Below, piece after piece: positions 59,926 through 64,000 of a DNA stretch of 64,000 nucleotides. The stretch is from NCBI RefSeq assembly GCF_015352445.1, contig NZ_JADKPO010000008.1, forward strand, positions 62,001-126,000, given 5' to 3'. The notes below the pieces were generated by a model. It made no database searches. It was not told the origin of the DNA and saw only the letters and a list, made by a program, of their open reading frames with translations. The number at the start of each line of letters is the position of its first letter. Position 1 is the first letter of the stretch. A program made the translations under genes and the position numbers. The stretch comes from Nocardioides agariphilus (GTDB lineage Bacteria; Actinomycetota; Actinomycetes; Propionibacteriales; Nocardioidaceae).

Positions 59926-59986
59926 GTACTCCCGTGCGGTTGACGTCTGATCATCGGCGTGTCGCCCGTCAACTGCACGGGACTAC
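59926..59986. repeat. 61-bp palindromic element, family 1 copy 2
   Basis: 20-bp arms (two mismatches) around a 21-nt centre. Read on the minus strand it begins GTAGTCCCGTGCAGTTGACG, identical to 29227, and its TAG (59985-59983) is the glpD stop codon. Confidence 0.75.
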
Positions 59987-61515
59987 CGCGCCGGGGCTGT
60001 GGACAAGGCGCGCTCCGCGAGAGGTTCGACCAGGGGGCGGTCGGCGGGGATCAGGCCGACCCGGGTACGGCGGTCGAGGAGGTCGTCGGCGTCGGCCGCG
60101 CCTTCGTGGGTGACGCCGAAGACGAGCTCGGCGAGGTTGACCGGTACGTCCGGGGCGGCGGGGGCCAGGAGCTCCTCGTCGGAGAGGCCCGTGGCATCGC
60201 GCGCGGTCTGCAGCACCAGCGCGGCATCGGTGCCGAACCGGCGTACGAGCCGCGGGTCGGCATCCAGCGCCGCAAGCTCCGAGCGGGGCGCGGCTCCCAG
60301 CAGCGGCAGCCGACGGGTGCGGCACGGCCCTGCCTCCGCGCCCGACCGGGTCAAGGCGGCGTCGAGCGCGTCCTGGGCCATCCGGCGGTACGTCGTGAGC
60401 TTGCCGCCGACGACCGTCACCAGGCCGTCGGGCGAGGTGAGCACGGCGTGGCGACGCGAGATGTCGGCAGTGGCGCCTGAGCCGGTGTCGAGCAGCGGCC
60501 GCAGCCCGGCGAAGGCGCCGACCACGTCGTCGCGGGTCAGCGGGTGCGCCAGGACGGCCGAGACGGTGTCGAGCAGGAAGTCGACCTCGGACTCCGATGG
60601 CGTCGGTACGTCGGGCACCGGTCCCTCGACCGGCTCGTCGGTCAGCCCGACGTACACCGTTGCGTCCGGCTGGGGCAGCGCCATCACGAACCTGCTGGTG
60701 CTGCCCGGCACCGGTGCCGTGATGCACGCGCGCAGGCCCGGCACCGATGCGGCACGGAGCACCAGGTGCGTGCCCCTGCTCGGCCTCAGCGCGATGTCGG
60801 CGAGGTCGCTGGCCCAGACACCGGTGGCATTGACGACCATCCGCGAAGAGACGGAGTGCTCGGCGCCGGTGAGCTCGTCGCGCAGGCTCACTCGGGTGCC
60901 GTCGGTTGCCAGGACACGGGCGTGGGTGCGTACGTGGGCGCCGTACGCCGCCGCCGTACGTGCCATGTTCACGACCAGCCGGGCGTCGTCCTCGAGCTGG
61001 CCGTCCCAGACCAGCAAGCCGCCGCGCAGGCCCTCGACCCGCAGCGACGGGGCGAGGGAGAGCGCCTCGGTCGCCGACACCTTGCGAGGGTGGGGAAGCG
61101 TCTCGTGGGAGGTGCGAGCGGCGATCCGCAGCAGGTCACCGGCGGCGAAGCCGGCCGCCGTGAGGGCGGCCTGTCCGCGGGAGACGGACCGCTGCAGCGG
61201 GACCAGCATCGGCAGCGCGTGGGTCAGGTGCGGGGCGGTCGACTCCATCAGGATGCGCCGCTCGACGGCGCTCTCGTGAGCCACGCCGACCTGTCCGTGG
61301 GCGAGGTAGCGCAGTCCGCCGTGCACGAGCTTGGAGGACCATCTCGACGTGCCGAACGCGAGGTCGTGCGCGTCGACGGCCAGCACCGAGAGGCCGCGCG
61401 TGACGGCGTCCAGCGCGACGCCGGCCCCCGTGATGCCGAGACCGACCACGACGAGATCGACGGTGTCGGGGATGTCGGCGAGCCCTGGTGTGATGCGTGC
61501 GAGGTGCGCGGTCAC
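59983..61515 (-). CDS. glpD: FAD-dependent glycerol-3-phosphate dehydrogenase
   Basis: 510 aa. FAD motif VVVGLGITGAGVALDAVTRG at about residue 23; GTSRWSSKLVHGGLRYLAHG is the GlpD signature; VVNATGVWASDLA and GKLTTYRRMAQDALD follow. It oxidises glycerol-3-phosphate to dihydroxyacetone phosphate and passes electrons to the quinone pool. GTG 61515 overlaps the tetR stop (GTGA). Its partner across the operator is an alkyl-DHAP-synthase-like enzyme, which would use DHAP derivatives. Confidence 0.92.
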   Translation of the reverse strand: MTAHLARITPGLADIPDTVDLVVVGLGITGAGVALDAVTRGLSVLAVDAHDLAFGTSRWSSKLVHGGLRYLAHGQVGVAHESAVERRILMESTAPHLTHALPMLVPLQRSVSRGQAALTAAGFAAGDLLRIAARTSHETLPHPRKVSATEALSLAPSLRVEGLRGGLLVWDGQLEDDARLVVNMARTAAAYGAHVRTHARVLATDGTRVSLRDELTGAEHSVSSRMVVNATGVWASDLADIALRPSRGTHLVLRAASVPGLRACITAPVPGSTSRFVMALPQPDATVYVGLTDEPVEGPVPDVPTPSESEVDFLLDTVSAVLAHPLTRDDVVGAFAGLRPLLDTGSGATADISRRHAVLTSPDGLVTVVGGKLTTYRRMAQDALDAALTRSGAEAGPCRTRRLPLLGAAPRSELAALDADPRLVRRFGTDAALVLQTARDATGLSDEELLAPAAPDVPVNLAELVFGVTHEGAADADDLLDRRTRVGLIPADRPLVEPLAERALSTAPAR

Positions 61516-62111
61516 GCCCGCACCGCCCGCTCCAGGACCACCCGTAGCTCGCCCTCGATCTCGTCGAGGGAGGCGTCGTCGTCGACCATGGTGTGCGCGG
61601 AGAACACGAAGCCGTGGGTGGCCAGCAGCAATGCGCGCGCCATCACCTCCGGGTCTCCGGACCGTACGTCGCCCGAGGCCTGGCCCTCGCGCAGCCGGGC
61701 CACCAGCAGGTCGAGGATCGCCTGTTGCGAGCGGCCGCGTCGCGAGAGGAGATAGGGCAACAACAGCTCGGGATCGAGCTCGACGATCCGCACGAACAAC
61801 TCGTTCTCGCGCAGCAGCCGCACGATCCGCAGCGCCGATCCGACGATCCGCTCGACCGACCCGGCGCCCGCGTCGGCGAGCGCCGCCGATGCCACCAGCG
61901 TCGTCCACTCGCGCGTCATCAGGTCGCCCAGCAGCTGTGGCATATCCGACCAGGCGCGGTAGATCGTCATCCGCGAGACCCCGGCGCGGCGGGCGACCTC
62001 GGTGAGCGTCGTACGCCGCCAGCCGACGTCGAGGATGCAGTCGCGGGCGGCGTCGAGGTAGGCGTCACGGCCCGACCCGGGAGACTCGAGGGTGTTACGA
62101 AGTGACGTCAT
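61512..62111 (-). CDS. TetR-family regulator of the glpD locus
   Basis: 199 aa. Helix-turn-helix in residues 20-65: LDAARDCILDVGWRRTTLTE, VARRAGVSRMTIYRAWSDMP. The C-terminal ligand domain is variable. It is cotranscribed with glpD and its ATG at 62111 lies inside a 33-bp palindrome shared with the divergent oxidase gene, so it probably represses both. Ligand unknown; a glycerolipid metabolite is an inference. Confidence 0.85.
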   Translation of the reverse strand: MTSLRNTLESPGSGRDAYLDAARDCILDVGWRRTTLTEVARRAGVSRMTIYRAWSDMPQLLGDLMTREWTTLVASAALADAGAGSVERIVGSALRIVRLLRENELFVRIVELDPELLLPYLLSRRGRSQQAILDLLVARLREGQASGDVRSGDPEVMARALLLATHGFVFSAHTMVDDDASLDEIEGELRVVLERAVRA

Positions 62112-62126
62112 ATGTCACACTGTAAC
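62094..62126. promoter_or_regulatory. TetR operator between divergent genes
   Basis: GTTACnnnGTGAC-GTCATAT-GTCACnnnGTAAC: two 13-bp half-sites with perfect outer and inner pentamers about a 7-bp centre. It covers the tetR start and ends 2 nt before the oxidase ATG at 62129, placing it over both starts. Confidence 0.7.
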
Positions 62127-62128
62127 GC

Positions 62129-63706
62129 ATGACGCGTGAGATGCACCCTCTGCGCTGGGGAGACCCGGCCGCCGCCAGCCCGCTGCCCGAGGGAGCCCGT
62201 GCTCTCGTCGAAGCGGTCTTCGGGCCGGCCGAGCCCCACGCCGAGCGTCCCAGCGCGCTGGCGGCTCCGAGCGTCCCGGACGAGTTCGTGCAGGCGGCCC
62301 ACGCAGCCGTCGGCCACGACCACGTGCTCCTCGACGACGACACCCGCCGCCTGCGCACCCGCGGCAAGTCGACGCCGGACCTGCTCCGCGCCCGGGCCGG
62401 CGACCTCGCCGACGCTCCCGACGCCGTCGTCCGGCCGGGCACCCACGACGAGGTCGTGGCCGTGCTGGAGGCAGCGGTCGAGCACCACGTGGCCGTGGTG
62501 CCGTTCGGCGGGGGCACCTGCGTCACCGGCGGGCTGGCCGCGCGCCGAGACGGCTACTCCGGGCTCGTCAGCCTCGACCTCGCGCGCCTGGACCGTCTCG
62601 TCGAGGTCGACCCGGTCTCGATGACCGCGACGCTCGAGCCCGGGCTGCGCGCGCCGGAGGCCGAGGAGTTGCTGGCCGGGCACGGCCTGACGATCGGCCA
62701 CTTCCCGCAGTCCTTCGAGTACGCCTCGATCGGCGGGTTCGCCGCGACCCGTTCGAGCGGCCAGGCATCGGCAGGCTACGGCCGCTTCGACGCGATGGTG
62801 GTCGCCGTGACCGTGGCCACCCCCACCGGCACGCTCCAGCTCGGTACGTCGCCCGCCAACGCCGCAGGTCCCGACCTGCGCCAGCTGGTGCTCGGCTCCG
62901 AGGGCGCGTTCGGAGTGATCACGTCGGTGACCGTCCGCGTCCGCAAGGTGCCAGAGGTCAAGGTCTACGAGGGCTGGCGCTGGCCGTCCTTCGCCGAGGG
63001 CACAGCCGCCGTGCGCGCCGTCGCCCAGTCCGGGCTGCAGACCACGGTGCTGCGACTGTCCGACGAGACGGAGTCGGCGGTGAACCTCGCCGACCCTGAT
63101 GCGATCAACGGGTCGGGCGGGAGCAGCACTGACGGCTGCCTGATGGTCGTGGGGTTCGAAGGTGACAGCGACCTCGTGGCCGAGCGTCGCGCAGCGGTCA
63201 CCCGACTGCTCACCGACCTCGGTGGCGAGGCAGTCGGGGAGGACCCCGGCCGCGCGTGGGAGCACGGGCGGTTTCGCGCGCCGTACCTGCGCGACTCCCT
63301 GCTCGACCTCGGCGTGCTCGTCGAGACGCTCGAGACCGCGACGTTCTGGTCGGGGGTCGAGAACCTGTACGCCGCGGTGAAGGGCGCGCTCGAGACCCAC
63401 CTGGATCAACCGGCCCTCGTCCTGTGCCACGTCTCGCACGTCTACGAGACGGGCTGCTCGCTGTACTTCACCGTCGCTGCCAAGCAGAGCGCCGACCCCG
63501 TCGAGCAGTGGTGGCGGGCCAAGCGTGCGGCGATGGACGCGATCGCGGCGCAAGGCGCCACGATCAGCCACCACCACGCCGTGGGCACCGACCACCGGCC
63601 CTGGCTCGAGGCCGAGATCGGAACGGTCGGCGTCCGCATCCTCCGCGCCGTCAAGGCCGAGCTCGACCCGGCAGGCGTGCTGAACCCCGGAGTACTGGTT
63701 CCCTGA
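62129..63706 (+). CDS. FAD-binding oxidase, alkyldihydroxyacetonephosphate-synthase-like
   Basis: 525 aa, VAO/PCMH flavoprotein. The FAD loop is VVPFGGGTCVTGGLAA (a Cys where Ser is usual), followed by HFPQSFEYASIGGFAATRSS and GQASAGYGRFDAMV. The C-terminal region has CHVSHVYETGCSLYFTVA and ISHHHAVGTDHRPW, the His triple used by alkyl-DHAP synthase to make ether lipid precursors. Divergent from glpD-tetR under the shared operator. Confidence 0.85.
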   Translation: MTREMHPLRWGDPAAASPLPEGARALVEAVFGPAEPHAERPSALAAPSVPDEFVQAAHAAVGHDHVLLDDDTRRLRTRGKSTPDLLRARAGDLADAPDAVVRPGTHDEVVAVLEAAVEHHVAVVPFGGGTCVTGGLAARRDGYSGLVSLDLARLDRLVEVDPVSMTATLEPGLRAPEAEELLAGHGLTIGHFPQSFEYASIGGFAATRSSGQASAGYGRFDAMVVAVTVATPTGTLQLGTSPANAAGPDLRQLVLGSEGAFGVITSVTVRVRKVPEVKVYEGWRWPSFAEGTAAVRAVAQSGLQTTVLRLSDETESAVNLADPDAINGSGGSSTDGCLMVVGFEGDSDLVAERRAAVTRLLTDLGGEAVGEDPGRAWEHGRFRAPYLRDSLLDLGVLVETLETATFWSGVENLYAAVKGALETHLDQPALVLCHVSHVYETGCSLYFTVAAKQSADPVEQWWRAKRAAMDAIAAQGATISHHHAVGTDHRPWLEAEIGTVGVRILRAVKAELDPAGVLNPGVLVP

Positions 63707-63717
63707 CCATTCACTGA

Positions 63718-64000
<283 letters not shown>

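Overview
The window is very GC-rich, densely coded DNA from an actinobacterium. The codon use, the rpsF-ssb-rpsR-rplI...dnaB block, a zinc-type bS18, an SARP/AfsR regulator, DUF1707 and mycothiol-linked DinB proteins, and abundant leaderless genes suggest a Nocardioidaceae (Nocardioides-like) chromosome. That placement is inference; no rRNA is present. I see no tRNA, CRISPR array, prophage or insertion sequence.

Layout. 1-8.6 kb is core: a truncated endonuclease IV gene divergent from a class-V aminotransferase, an MFS exporter, then rpsF, ssb, rpsR, rplI, a convergent MATE exporter, a 535-nt gap rich in DnaA-box-like sites, and dnaB. 8.8-25 kb is accessory: a PQ-loop-like protein, a lipoprotein, a GNAT acetyltransferase that runs into an SARP-NB-ARC regulator, an Orn/Lys/Arg decarboxylase, a methyltransferase-VOC pair, an SMP-30 lactonase, a luciferase-like monooxygenase/FMN reductase/YcaQ operon, a glycine-rich secreted protein and an unknown 519-aa protein. 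25-35 kb carries an ArsR-SRPBCC-YCII operon, a CAP-domain secreted protein, a ketopantoate reductase-like gene with a double GNAT, three MFS exporters, a cupin and a response regulator. 35-44 kb holds a large LuxR ATPase, a 1584-aa secreted PKD/cadherin-like protein, a small helical protein and a secreted zinc protease. 44-50.9 kb has an ECF42 sigma factor with its DGPF partner, a PadR-DUF1707 operon, a double GNAT, YceI and a lipoprotein penicillin-binding protein. 50.9-64 kb has an EF-G-like GTPase, aldehyde dehydrogenase, DUF2332, LtrA, a LuxR regulator, an ECF sigma/DinB pair and a glycerol-3-phosphate locus (glpD-tetR divergent from an alkyl-DHAP-synthase-like flavoenzyme), ending in the start of a GH1 glycosidase.

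Two window-wide patterns stand out. First, many genes have a TANNNT -10 hexamer exactly 6-8 nt before the start codon and no ribosome binding site, so they are probably leaderless; in two divergent pairs the two -10 boxes form the arms of an inverted repeat. Second, several intergenic regions carry long palindromes of uniform size. Two 61-bp copies begin on the stop codon of the gene they follow. Two 66-bp copies sit between divergent genes and keep their ends while their stems vary in a base-paired way. A further 61-bp element occurs at two gene ends. These look like REP-like repeat families and are the best candidates here for something not yet described.

Regulation is mostly local: short operons coupled by 4-nt ATGA or GTGA overlaps, with regulators (TetR, ArsR, PadR) sitting beside plausible palindromic operators.
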